Shown piece after piece: positions 36,856-48,863 of a stretch of 64,000 nt of DNA (within the stretch, counting starts at the first letter, position 1; every line of letters starts with the position of its first letter). The DNA comes from Philonthus cognatus. Lineage: Eukaryota; Arthropoda; Insecta; Coleoptera; Staphylinidae. Both the position numbers and the translations under genes were made by a program. Location: contig OW052245.1 of assembly GCA_932526585.2 (NCBI GenBank), forward strand, positions 29,531,782-29,595,781, in the 5' to 3' direction. The notes below the pieces were generated by a model. The model did no database searches, had not been told where the DNA came from, and was given only the letters and a program-made list of their open reading frames with translations.

Positions 36856-39566
36856 TCCTAGTATGTATTATAATGACTAAGTTATTCATAGAAATTATAA
36901 AAATAAGTGGAGAATTTGACCTAAAATCAACGTTCAGAGTTAACTCTATAATTTCTCGGCCGTTGATGGGGTTATCTGAAACACCCTGAAATATAACTCA
37001 ATTTAACCTAACTTCACAATTTGTCATTTATCCCCAAATAAATTGTGATTTACGATAACTGCATTATTATAATTATAATTTTGTCACATTTTTATTGAAA
37101 TGTATCAATAATTCAAAACAGTTTTGCACATGTTTTGCTAAAGAACCTGTAGAAACAACTGTGTGAAGATTCTCTATGACTTTTGTTATTAATAGAACAT
37201 GGAATTTATCTTACTATATAAAATTTAATATTTTTTATATTAATTAAAAATATAATTCGCTGTCAATATATTGTAAAATTTCTGTTATTTTAGCAATTTG
37301 TATAATAATCGTCCAACTTCACTATTTATCTAAATATGTTTGGATATTTTTAGCACATATTCTTTTACATATTTTACAAATTTCAATGCTTTCATAATAA
37401 CATTGATAAGTTTTTTGCTGTACTGTTGTCAAAATTATTAGTTAGATTTTGAGGAAAGCAACAGTTTTAAAAAATTATGCGTATAAGTTACCCATAAATC
37501 TCTATTTTAGTTGTCAAAATATTTCGCTATATATTTGTTAGCTTCGTTATGTATATGTTTCTTCTCATATTCAAATACATTTTTTGTTAAAATACATTTG
37601 TGTAAAAATATTGGTTATTTAACATTTTTTACACAACTGTATTCTGATAAAAAAAAAACATATCGTAACACAAGAAGTCCGAAAATATATTTTTGCCCTG
37701 AAGAAGCCAACAAATATTTAGTGAAATTTTGGCACAATTGAAATAAGTTTTCTGCTTAACTTATACGCATAATTTTTTGAAAAGTACTGCATTTCTTAAA
37801 ACCTTACTAACAATTTTTTTTTCTTAATATTCAATTTTTTTTACTTTTTGTAATATTATATATTATTTGTCTAAAAAATATATAAAAACATGATTATTGT
37901 CAAATAAGTGTGAGCAAAAGAACGGGTTTGCATATTTTTACAAGCATAATAAGTGATGAATAAATTACAAAAACGGATTAGCATGTTTTCACCATTGGTG
38001 TAAAGCAACGACAAAATAAGGGAAGACAAAAAAAGGAGTTCGCATATTATCATCGGCAATAGGTTCGTTTGTTTATACTTTTGCTCAATAAGTTCGAAGT
38101 TTTTCAACTATTTCTTAGTGGAACCTAAATATATTTAATCAAATCTATATCATAAATAATTAGAAAGTTTCGCATTCTGTCCTACTCAAAGTGGGACAGT
38201 CTGTAGACATGTCAGTGCTTATGGGCCAATAACCAATGTTTGGAGACCTGAAACATTTGGTTTTTTTTCGAATAACAAATCCAAGTAGCTTAGCAAATTC
38301 TTAGTCACATTAAAGAATACCTATTTATACTTGTCTTGATTCACACGGTTGCAACAACCTGTAAGGCAAAGCAGCCGAATCTGTCTCTTTTAATTTTATT
38401 TCGTTTGCACCTAGGAAAAAGGGAGCCGACTAAAAATTGTAAGAACTCATGGGCTTTTTAGACACTTATTGTATGTACAACACGTGTACGAAAGTTGGTT
38501 GTTGAGCAATTCCGGTCCTAAACAAAATCTTTTTTTTGCAAAACATAATAAATTGTTGCTTAATAAATGAGTTGGATTTCTTTATATTAAATTGACCTGC
38601 ATTTTCCAATTCTTAATTGTTTCAAAAATACTTAATCAATATCTTATAAAATTTTTCATCTCGCAAAAAAATATTATTGATTTTATATAAAAAATACATG
38701 CTTTTGTTTTAGTTCCTCGAAAAACGCTTTACCGTCTCTTTCACATGATGCCATTGATATAAGGCCTCCGTATTAATATTTCAATAGGTATAATATCTCA
38801 TAAATTCAAAGAAATGCACCATTGACTCCTATTCCATTAAAAAAATTTAAAAAATAATGTAAAGGCATTTAAGCTTTCGGGCCTTCGAAATCCATAAATT
38901 TCCCTGGGACACACTATGCCGAATGTCGAATAAAATGGGTCCATAAATGGTGTGGTCACGTTCCTAGGCTACGAATTAATTTAACGGCGGACCTGACGTA
39001 TTTTATATGCACTCTGTGATTTTCTATTCTGCCACGGCATAAAACTTTCATTGCCACTTTCAACATCTAAGATACATATATAATTGCGTTTCGGGGTCTC
39101 GGCCCGGGAAGCCAACTTCACTGGGGAGTTTAAATATGGAGACTAGGGCTCGTTAAAAATGTATAACACATCACGTCGTATTTAATATGTCAAGCTGTAA
39201 ATATGGTATAGGAAATTGTGCAGCCGTGTTGCACTCATATTGATCAAGTTTGGTGTGCTTTACTGGTTTTATATTTTTATTACATCATTTTGTGAACATT
39301 TTATTTTATATCGAATTAAGTTAGTATATACTTTAAAGCATCAGTTTTAAGTAAAAATTATTTGTTAATAATTTAATAACATAATGCAAAGCCATCTAGG
39401 CCATCTATATTCTGTTTTTTTTTTATTCAGTGGTGTGATGCAGGTTCTGTGTTTTAGGTTAGGACAAGATTAATTACGGTATGTTGTAAATCAATCTTTA
39501 ATTTGTAGGTTATGTGAAGAGAAATCTGACTGTAATATGACACTTCAAATAACTCATAAAACATAT

Positions 39567-39648
39567 AATTGAGTCGCCTATTTCCAAAAACTATTAAATC
39601 CATTTAAAAACAATGGATTTAGGAGTTTTTGGAACTAAGAACTCAATT
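39567..39648. repeat. 82-nt pre-miRNA-sized hairpin
   Basis: Inner arms TTCCAAAAACTATTAAATCC and GGATTTAGGAGTTTTTGGAA pair with two mismatched positions around a 7-nt loop. Outer AATTGAGT / ACTCAATT pair as well, with a bulge between. It could be a MITE remnant or a small-RNA hairpin; expression cannot be judged. Confidence 0.5.
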
Positions 39649-39839
39649 CATTTAACAAAGATTACGATTACAAATGTACCTATCACCGATTCAAATTATT
39701 TGTATCTACTACCAATTTAATGAAGTTTCTCTGTGGATCAGGTAAATTCCCAGGATTTCCGTCTTCTTTATTATCTGCCCATGTATATGTTCATATTTGA
39801 AAAAGTTCTAAAGTTCTAAAGTTGTTTTAAGTATACATG

Positions 39840-40030
39840 CTACGATTATTCAATGCAAAGTTTCATATATTCATATATTCAGTGTATAACACACTGTTTT
39901 AAAGTGAAGTTCATAGAATACTGCTTAGTTTTGATCATATAACATTTATAATTAATTTTACAAATGTTTATATGGAATATGTAAAAGACTAATTAAAAGA
40001 AAAAATCCTTGTATGTGTTGTAAAGTTGCA
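39840..40030. repeat. Fragment of the nested-palindrome family
   Basis: GTGTATAACACACTGTTTTA, AAGTGAAGTT and TAATTAAAAGAAAAAATCCT,TGTATGT retain the central and right-terminal motifs; the hairpins are gone. Confidence 0.4.
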
Positions 40031-40239
40031 AGTTATAACGTTCTTTTTTTTAAACTATCTACATTGTAACAATTTATCTAAGAAATTATAATTCATCTGT
40101 CACATTGATAATCATTTGCCAACATCTCAAAATTTCATGTTTAAAATACCCTAGTGTTAAAGCAGGCCTGCAACTGTTCGCAGTAAATACACTCTAAGTT
40201 TGAATAAATTGATTGCGAGTCACGTGAAGATCAAATTAA

Positions 40240-40430
40240 TTTGACGAATAAAGCACTAATAACCTTTCTTCATACTTTTATTTGAATTACTAAATGTACA
40301 TTTCGGACACAAAGTGACCATTATCAATGGATTGTTAATCCATTGATAATGGTCACTTTGTGTCCGAAATGTACATTTGGTAATTCAAATAAAAGTGTGA
40401 AGAAAGGTTATTAGTGCTTTATTCGTCAAA
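40240..40430. repeat. Near-perfect 191-nt inverted repeat (94-bp arms, 3-nt loop)
   Basis: Arms 40240-40333 and 40337-40430 pair with only two mismatches (TTCATAC vs TTCACAC; TTACTAAAT vs TTACCAAAT) around the loop GTT. The 9-bp sequence CTAAGTTTG occurs on both sides (40193-40201 and 40433-40441), possibly a target duplication. No coding potential. Confidence 0.85.
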
Positions 40431-41535
40431 CCCTAAGTTTGGTCATATTAAAAAAAAAGAGTTTATACAACGTTTTACTTTTTTGAGATATCAATTTTAA
40501 ACATGACTTTGTTGCTTTATAAAACCAATTTAAATTGATTGGCATATGAAATATTTTTATATCGCTTTCCGTTTAATAATAATTATACATTTTATTTTAA
40601 TATCTGAACAGCTCTGCAATTACCTATAACTATTCTTATTAAATTACCGTTACTTCAATATTTAAGCTCGAAGTAAGGTTAGTTAGTAGTAAATAATGCA
40701 TTTTTTTAGTTTAAAACAAACACAGGTTAAATTTAATTGTAAATGTTGGGCTCCTCAAATTTTTTCGCAGCCCTGGGCCTCATTGTTACCGAACTATAGA
40801 AACATGCGTCTTAATTTCCAATAAATCAGAAGAAGAAGCTATATTAACATTTGGTTACCAGCTTAGTTCTTTTTGAATTTACGCATAGTATCATAAGTAA
40901 TGTTAATCTTAAGCAGAATTGCATACATTCCGCCATTTTGCTCCAATTAAATGTGAACACCGGGATGATTAATAGGCGATATTTTCTGGAGCTGTCATTG
41001 GTGTCTGGTGCTGTCCTGCTTAATCCCGAACGCAAGCAAACAGACAACAATAGCATCGAAACGCTGATACGCGAACGGAAATAAATTTAAATAATTGATT
41101 GCATTATTCGCAAATCAAATTCCATTTGATTCATGCATTCGCGAATAAATACACGTTCGCATGTATGGATTATCTGAAACTTTTTCACTGATCGCGGATG
41201 CCGGATTTATGTTTGTCGTTCCTGGTTGAATAATGCATTATTATTACATCTATGCCAATCAGTTTGTTTTTAATTCGATGTTGTTTCAGAATAAAATATT
41301 GACTAATGGAATAATCTTAGACAAAAAAATTTGCAAAGTGCTATGCTACATTTAAATACAAATTTTCAAGGGTTCTAATACCACAATAAACAGCATAGCT
41401 ACCGTGAAGCAGTTAGATCAAATTTGAATTTATAAGGCGCAAAATTGGGTTAAATAAAATAAACATTTGTAGAATTATTTAACGTAATCACACATAAAAT
41501 CAAGCTCAATCAGCTTTGAACCACAATTGTATATA

Positions 41536-41780
41536 CTGGGAATTTTTTTTTTAAGTATACATATCTCAATTACAGCGTATATGCTGAAAATCTTCAGATA
41601 TTCGTTGTTTCTTTAAAAGAAAAGTGTTTTCCTTTCCCAGATTACGTATGAAGTAGAATTTTAAGTTTAGAAAAGCCTTAAAATGTTCAGGCTTTTCTAA
41701 ACTCCAAATTTTATTTCATGCGCCACGCGTATAAAGCACCGATTTGATATCTAGGTTAAAATGTACTGTTAATTATGATT
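41536..41780. repeat. Nested-palindrome family, left part
   Basis: TA, CTGGGAATTTTTTTTTTAAG, then AGTATACATATC, TTACAGCGTATATGCTG, TTTTCCTTTCCCAGATTACG, a hairpin without GC loop, and CGCCACGCGTATAAAGCACC. The right half is missing. Confidence 0.6.
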
Positions 41781-42104
41781 TGTAAATAAATCACTTCACG
41801 AGCATATTATTATAAAACAGAAAATCACCATAAAATTATATTTTCACTAAGAAAGTATTTTTTGACATTTTGTATTTCTTGCGCATGAATTTTTGCAATG
41901 TTACCAAAACAGCTGGATATACCGTCATTGACTTTAAATTACCAGTGATTATTACAGACGCAAATGACCACTAAACTCACTAATCGTACAGTTGCTAAAG
42001 AAAAAAAACTAGTACATCAAAATATTTGGCTATGTGAACTGGACTCACTTTGGTTTTTCAATTTGTCAATCAAATTGAAAAGTCTGTGGAAATGTGAAAC
42101 AAAA

Positions 42105-42240
42105 TTGAATTGCTTCAACTGACTGAAAATCAAAAAGCAATAATAAGGACCCGTTTAGAGACAGTATTCGCATTAGAGGTATTGCTAATGAAGTGCATGT
42201 CAACAAAAGCACCGTCTTGTAGCGATGAGAAGTTAGCCAT
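42105..42240 (+). pseudogene. Remnant N-terminal HTH of a Tc1/mariner-type transposase
   Basis: One frame reads LQLTENQKAIIRTR and, after a frameshift, an overlapping frame reads RDSIRIRGIANEVHVNKSTV followed by a stop. L-T-x-x-Q-x-x-x-I followed by I-A-x-x-x-x-V-N-K-S-T-V is the pattern of the helix-turn-helix in Tc1/mariner transposases. No catalytic domain remains inside the element. The mirrored segment of the right arm (about 48430-48510) is more decayed. Confidence 0.45.
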
Positions 42241-42463
42241 AAATTTTTCAGCCATAAATGGTGGTAACCCTATTAAATTTATAAATTGCAAAAACCGATA
42301 TTTTACTCATACATAGCGCTAACCATTCGATTGCATTGTGTAATAGGAGTACATATTAACTATTTAAGACTTTACATTAGCACTTTTGATGTAAAAAGTG
42401 AAACTTGTATTGATATTTGATCAAGCGATCTCAGGCTATTATAAAACGAAAAATCTCTGTCTT

Positions 42464-45400
42464 AGGCCTACCTTTGGGGGTTGTTACTCAATTGTCCTAT
42501 ACTTAGGAAGGGGTGAAGAGCAATTTTAAGCAATAACATTTTAGTGGCTTAATACTAAAAAATATTATTATATTATAACATAGTTGAGCGATGGCGATTA
42601 CATTATTTTCAAAGGTAAAATAAATGTATTAGGCCTACCTTTGTGGGTAGTGGCTGATTTGCTCTTTATTTAGGAAGGGTTAAAGAGCAATTTTAAGCAA
42701 TAAAATTTTAGTGGCATCCTAAGACTGAAAAATTACGCTTATTTTATGAAATAGTGAAACGATGCGGATTGCATAAATTTCAAAGGGAAAAATGAATGTA
42801 ATAGGCCTACCTTTGGGGGTGGTGGCTGATTTACCCTGTATTTGGAAAGGGTTAAAAAGCAATTTTAAGCAATAAAATTTTAGTGGCATCCTAAGACTGA
42901 AAAATTACGCTTATTTTATGAAATAGTGAAACGAAACCGATTACATTCTTTTCAAAGTGAAAAATGAATGTAATAGGCCTACTTTTGGAGTTAGTAGCTG
43001 CTTTGCCCTGTATTAAGGAAGGGTTGAAGAGCAATTTTAAGCAATAAAATTTTAGTGGCATCCTAAGACTGATCAATTACGCTTATTTTATGAAATAGTG
43101 AAACGATGCCGATTACATTATTTTCTAAGTGAAAAATGAATGTAATAGGCCTATCTTTGGGGGTGGTGGCTGATTTGCACTGTATTAAGGAAGAACTGAA
43201 GAGCACTTTTAAGCAATAACATTTTAGTGGCATCATAAAACCGAAGAATTACGTTTATTTTATGAAATAGTGAATCGATGCCGATTGCATAAATTTCAAA
43301 GGGAAAAATGAATGTAATAGGTCTACCTTTGGGGGTGGTGGCGGATTTTCCCTGTATTTGGGAAGGGTTGAAGAGCAATTTTAAGCTATAAAATTTTAGT
43401 GGCATCCTAAGACTGAAAAATTACGCTTATTTTATGAAATAGTGAAACGATGCCGATTACATTATTTTCAAAGTGAAAAATGAATGTAATAGGCCTACAT
43501 TTGGGGGTGGTGGCTGATTTGCCCTGTATTTAGGAAGGGCTGAAGAGCACTTTTAAGCAATAAAATTTTAGTGGCATTCTAAAACCGAAGAATTACGTTT
43601 ATTTTATGAAATAGTGAAACGATGCCGATTGCATAAATTTCAAAGGGAAAAATGAATGTAATAGGCCTACCTTTGGGGGTAGTGGCGGATTTGCCCTGTA
43701 TTTGGGAAAGGTTGAAGAGCAATTTTAAGCAATAAAATTTTAGTGGCATACTAAGACTGAAAAATTACGCTTATTTTATGAAATAGTGAAACGATGCCGA
43801 TTACATTAAAGTGAAAAATGAATGTTATAGGCCTACCTTTGGGGGTGGTGGCTGATTTGCCCTGTATTTATCAAGGGCTGAAGAGCAATTTTAACCAATA
43901 CAATTTTAGTTGCATCCTAAGACCGAAGAATTATGTTTATTTTATGAAATAGTGAAACGATGCCGATTGCATAATTTTCAAAGGGAAAAATGAATGTAAT
44001 AGACCTACCTTTGGGGTGGTAGCTGATTTGCCTTGTATTTGGGAAGGGATGAAGAGCAATTTTAAGCAATAAAATTTCAGTGGCATCCTAACACTTAAAA
44101 ATTACGCTTATTTTATGAAATAGGTAAACGATGCCGATTACATTATTTTCAAAGTGAAAAATAAATGTAATAGGCCTACCTTTGGGGGTGGTGGCTGATT
44201 TGCCCTGTATTTAGGAAAGGTTGAAAAGCAATTTTGGGCAAAAAAAATTTAGTGGCATCCTAAAACCGAAGAATTACGTTTATTTTATGAAATAGTGAAA
44301 CGATGCCGATTGCATAAATTTTAAAGGGAAAAATGAATGTAATTGGCCTACCTTTGGGGGTGGTGGCTGATTTTCCCTTTATTTAGAAAGGGCTGAAGAG
44401 CAATTTTAACCAATACAATTTTAGTGGCATCCTAAGACCGAAGAATTATGTTTATTTTATGAAGTAGTGAAACGATGCCCATTGCATAAATTTCAAAGGG
44501 AAAAATGAATGTAATAGGCCTACCTTTGGGGGTGGTGGCTGATTTGCCCTGTATTTGGGAAAGGATGAAGAGCAATTTTAAGCAATTCAATTTTAGTGGC
44601 ATCCTAAGACTGAAAAATTACGCTTATTTTATGAAATAGTAAAACGTTCCCGCTTACATTATTTTCAAAGTAAAAAATGAATGTAATAGGCCTACCTTTG
44701 GGCGTGGTGGCTAATTTGCCCTGTATTTAGAATGGGATGAAGAGAAATTTTAAGCAATAACATTTTAGTGGCATCCTAAGACTGAAAAATTACGCTTATT
44801 TTATGAAATAGTGAAACGATGCCGATTACATTATTTTCAAGGTGAAAAATGAATGTAATAGGCCTACCTTTGGGGTTGGTGGCTGATTTGCTCTGTATTT
44901 TGGAAGGGTTGAAGAGCAATTTGAAGTAATACAATTTTAGTGGCATCCTAAGACCGAAGAATTACGTTTAGTTTATGATATAGTGAAACGATGCTGATTG
45001 CATAAATTTCAAAGGGAAAAATGAATGTAATAGGCCTACCGTTGGGGGTGGTGGCTGATTTGCTCTGTATTTAGGAAGGGTTGAAGAGCACTTTTAAGCA
45101 ATAAAATTTTAGTGGCATCCTAAAACCGAAGAATTATGTTTATTTTATGAAATAGTAAAACGATGCCGATTGCATAAATTTCAAAGGGAAAAATGAATGA
45201 AATAGGCCTACCTTTGGAGGTGGTGGCTGATTTACATGTATTTGGGATGGGTTAAAGAGCAATTTTAAGCAAAAAAATTTTAGTGGCATCCCAAGACTAA
45301 AAAATTACGCTTATTTTATGAAATAATGAAACGAACCCGATTACATTATTTTTAATGTGAAAATTGAATGCAATAGGCCTACCTTTGGGGGTGGTGGCAG

Positions 45401-45710
45401 ATTTGCCCTGTATTTGGGAAGTGTTGAGGAGCAATTTTAAGCAATAAAATTTTAGTGGCATCCTAAGACTAAAAATTTACGCTTATTTTATGAAATAGTG
45501 AAACGAAACCGATTACATTATTTTCAAACCGAAAATTGAATGTAATAGGCCTACCTTTGGGTGTGGTGGCTGATTCGCTCTGTGTTTAGGAAGGGCTGAA
45601 GAGCAATTTTAAGCAATAAAATTTTAGTGGCATCCTAAGACTGAAAAATTACGCTTATTTAATGAAATAGTGGAACGATGCCGATTACATTAATCCTTTG
45701 GGGGTTGTGG
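42464..45710 (+). repeat. Tandem array of about 19 monomers of 172 bp (left arm)
   Basis: AGGCCTACCTTTGGGGGTGG recurs at about 42464, 42631, 42803, 42975, 43147, 43319, 43491, 43663, 43829, 44001, 44172, 44344, 44516, 44688, 44860, 45032, 45204, 45376 and 45547. Most spacings are exactly 172 bp. Two monomer types differ at one segment (TTGCATAAATTTCAAAGGG versus TTACATTATTTTCAAAGTG) and partly alternate. Confidence 0.95.
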
Positions 45711-48200
45711 CTGATTTTCTCTGTCTTTAGCATTTATTGCTTAAAAGTGCTCTTCAACCAGTCCTAAATATGGGGTAACTACCACCAAAGGTAGGCTCAT
45801 AACATATTTTTCACTTTACAAATTATATAATAGGCATTGCTCAAACATGTTATAAAATAAGCATAATTTTTCAGTCTTATGAAGCCACTACAATTTTATT
45901 GCTAAAATTCACTTATAAACCCTTCCTGAATACAGGGCAGATCAGCCACAACCCGCAAAGGTAGGCCTATTACATTCATTTTTCACTTTGAAATAAACTG
46001 ATCGGCATCGCTAAACTATGTTATAAAATAAGCGTAATTTCTCAGTCTTAAGATGCAACTATAATTTTATTGCTTAAAATTCCTCTTCAACCATTTTTTA
46101 ATACAGGGAAGATTAGCCACAACCCCCAAAGGTAGGCCTATTACATTCATTTTACCCTTTGAAATTTATGCAATTGGGATCGATTTACTATATTATAAAA
46201 TAAGCGTAATTTTTCAGTCCTAGGATGCCGCTAAAATTGTATTGCTTAAAATTGCTCTTCAAATCTTTCTAAATACAGGGAAAATTAGCCATAACGCCCA
46301 AAGATAGGCCTATTACATTTATTTTTCACTTTGAAAATAATGTAATCGGGAACGTTTTACTATTTCATAAAATAAGCGTAATTTTTCAGTCTTAGGATGC
46401 CACTAAAATTTTATTGCTTAAAATTGCTCTTTAACCCTTCCTAAATACAGGGCAAAGCAGCGACCACCCCCAAAGGTAGGCCTATTACATTCATTTTTCA
46501 CTTTGAAAATAATGTATTCGGTTTCGTTTCACTATTTCATAAAATAAGCGTACATTTTCAGTCTTAGGATGCCACTAAAATTTTATTGCTTAAAATTGCT
46601 CTTTAACTCTTCCTTAATACAGAGCAAAGCAGCGACCACCCCCAAAGGTAGGCCTATTACATTCATTTTTCACTTTGAAAATAATGTAATCGGTTTCGTT
46701 TCACTACTTCATAAAATAAGCGTAATTTTTCAGTTTTAGGATGCCACTAAAATTTTATTGCTTAAAATTGCTCTTCAACCCTTTCTTCATACAGGGAAAA
46801 TCAGCTACCACCCCCAAAGGTAGGCCTATTACATTCAATTTTCACTTTGAAAATAATGTAATCGGTTTCGTTTCACTATTTCATAAAATAAGCGTAATTT
46901 TTCAGTGTTAGGATGCCACAAAAATTTTATTGCTTGAAATTGCTCTTTAACCCTTCCCAAATACAGGGTAAATCAGCCACCACCCCCATAGGTAGGCCTA
47001 TTACATTCATTTTTCCCTTTGAAATTTATGCAATCGGCATCGTTTCACTATATCATAAAATAAACGTAATTCTTCGGTCTTAGGATGCCACTAAAATTGT
47101 ATTGCTTAGAATTGCTCTTCAACCCTTCCTTAATACAGAGCAAATCAGACACCACCCCCAAAGGTAGGCCTATTACATTCATTTTTTACTTTAAAATAAT
47201 GTAATCGGCAACGTTTCACTATTTCATAAAATAAGCGTAATTTTGCAGTCTTAGGAGCCACAAAAATTGTATTGCTTAAAATTGCTTTTCAACCCTTCCT
47301 AAATACAGGGCAAAGCAGCTACCATCCACAAAGGTAGGCCTATTACATTCATTTTTCACTTTGAGAATAATGTAATCGGTTTCGTTTCACTATTTCATAA
47401 AATAAGCGTAAATTATCAGTCTTAGGATGCCACTAAAATTTTATTGCTTAAAATTGCTCTTCAACCCTTCCTTCATACAGGGAATATCAGCTACCACCCT
47501 CAAAGGTAGGCTTATTACATTCATTTTTCACTTTGAAAATAATGTAATCGGTTTCGTTTCACTATTTCATAAAATAAGCGTAATTTTTCAGTCTTAGGAT
47601 GCCACTAAAATTTTATTGCTTAAAATTGCTCTTCAACCCTTCCGAAATACAGTGTAAATCAGCCACCACCCCCAAAGGTAGGCCTATTATATTCATATTT
47701 CCCTTTGAAATTTATGCAATCGGCATCGTTTCACTATTTTATAAAATAAACGTAATTCTTCGGTTTTAGGATGCCACTACATTTTTTTTGCTCAAAATTG
47801 CTCTTCAACCTTTCCTAAATACAGGGCAAATCAGTCACCACCCCCAAAGGTAGGCCTATTACATTCATTTTTCACTTTGAAAATAATGTAATCGGCATCG
47901 TTTCACTATTTCATAAAATAAGCGTAATTTTTCAGTTTTAGGATGCCACTAAAATTTTATTGCTTAAAATTGCTCTTCAACCCTTCCTAAATAAAGGGCA
48001 AATCAGCCACCACCCCCAAAGGTAGGCCTAATACATTTATTTTTCACTTTGAAAATAATGTAATCGGCATCGCTCAACTATGTTATAATATAATCATATT
48101 TTTTCAGTATTAAGCCACTAAAATGTTATTGCTTAAAATTGCTTTTCAACCCTTCCTAAGTATAGGACAATTCAGTAACAACCTCCAAAGGTAGGCCTAA
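45710..48200 (-). repeat. Tandem array of about 15 monomers of 172 bp, inverted (right arm)
   Basis: The complement of the same monomer (CAAAGGTAGGCCTATTACAT) recurs about every 172 bp from 45790 to 48190. The switch of orientation lies at about 45700-45730, with almost no unique spacer. The first two inverted units are the most diverged. Confidence 0.95.
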
Positions 48201-48732
48201 GACAGAGATTTTACGTTTTATAATAGCCTGAGATCGCTTGATCAAATATCAATACAAGTTTCACTTTTTACATCAAAAGTGCTAATGTAAAGTCGTAAAT
48301 AGTTAATATGTATTCTTTTTACACAATGCAATTCAATGGTTAGCGCTATGTATGAGTAAAATATCGGTTTTTGCAATTTATAAATTTAATAGGGTTACCA
48401 CCATTTATTGCTGACAAATTTATGGCTAACTTCTCATCGCTCTGTCTTGTTAGCCAAGAAAACAATTGTTGTTAACCTGTACACGAAAAAATACGATATT
48501 TTAGACGTGGCTAAAGCTCTCTGCTGTACTAGTTTTTTTTTTTATCTCGCAACTGTACATAATATTTTCATAATCGTTCATAAAGTAAAAAATGTTCGTG
48601 AAAACAATACTTTCCGTTTGTTTAGCATATGAGGGAAAGTAAAAAGGATTTTCAATTTTCAAAATGCATTAAGTAGGCAATAACAATAAATAAACTTTAT
48701 GATAATAATCTCCCCGTTTTTGCATTTTTCAG

Positions 48733-48863
48733 ATACGCCCGTGGTCACATTGAAAATGGGCTCCAGTTTAAATCCGGAAGACATAAAAGAAGGCGATGAT
48801 GTCTACTTTGAGTGCAACATCCGTGCGAACCCCAAATACTACAAACTTTCCTGGTTTCATAAC
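48733..48863 (+). CDS. Sidestep-family gene, exon e: N-terminal half of a further Ig domain
   Basis: The acceptor is GCATTTTTCAG and the donor GTAAGT at 48864. With the last base of exon d it reads YTPVVTLKMGSSLNPEDIKE, then GDDVYFECNIRANPKYYKLS and WFHN (fragment residues 204-247). Cys231 and Trp244 are the Ig core residues. G-S-x-L-N-P-x-D-I-K-E-G-D-D-V-Y-F-E-C is a hallmark of Side-family proteins. Length is 131 bp, phase 1 in and phase 0 out. The right end of the large foldback element (48555) lies only 177 bp upstream of this exon, so its branch point and polypyrimidine tract sit in a very short unique segment. Confidence 0.92.

Larger units (their letters stand above)
41989..48555. mobile_element. 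6.6-kb foldback transposon with satellite-like arms
   Basis: Ends CAGTTGCTAAAGAAAAAAAA (left, after TA) and CGCAACTG (right, before TA) are inverted repeats; both are followed inward by an ACTAGTAC motif. Unique inverted flanks (about 42200-42460 and 48190-48425; for example GATCAAGCGATCTCAGGCTA with its complement) lead into two opposed tandem arrays of a 172-bp monomer (42464-45710 and 45710-48200). The left flank holds a remnant HTH (42110-42235). The layout is that of FB/Galileo-like foldback elements, but the TA target and HTH point to a Tc1/mariner origin (inference). It lies within intron 4 and ends 177 bp before exon e. Confidence 0.8.
35742..48732 (+). other. Intron between exons d and e
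   Basis: GTAAGT...TTTCAG, 12,991 bp, of which 6.6 kb is one foldback element (41989-48555). It also holds palindromic MITEs and hairpins at 36025-36855, 36265-36462, 39567-39648, 40240-40430 and 41536-41780. I see nothing specific in 36900-39540 or 40450-41520, although 38860-39250 and 40780-41250 are less AT-rich and unique-looking. Confidence 0.75.

Noticed and set aside
42891..43405. ORFs on the minus strand with repeating peptide (PLKFY..LKLLFNPS)
   Set aside because: They are frame-through translations of the 172-bp tandem monomer and are broken in other monomers.
42464..48200. CRISPR-like array
   Set aside because: Monomers are contiguous without unique spacers, 172 bp long, in an animal intron.
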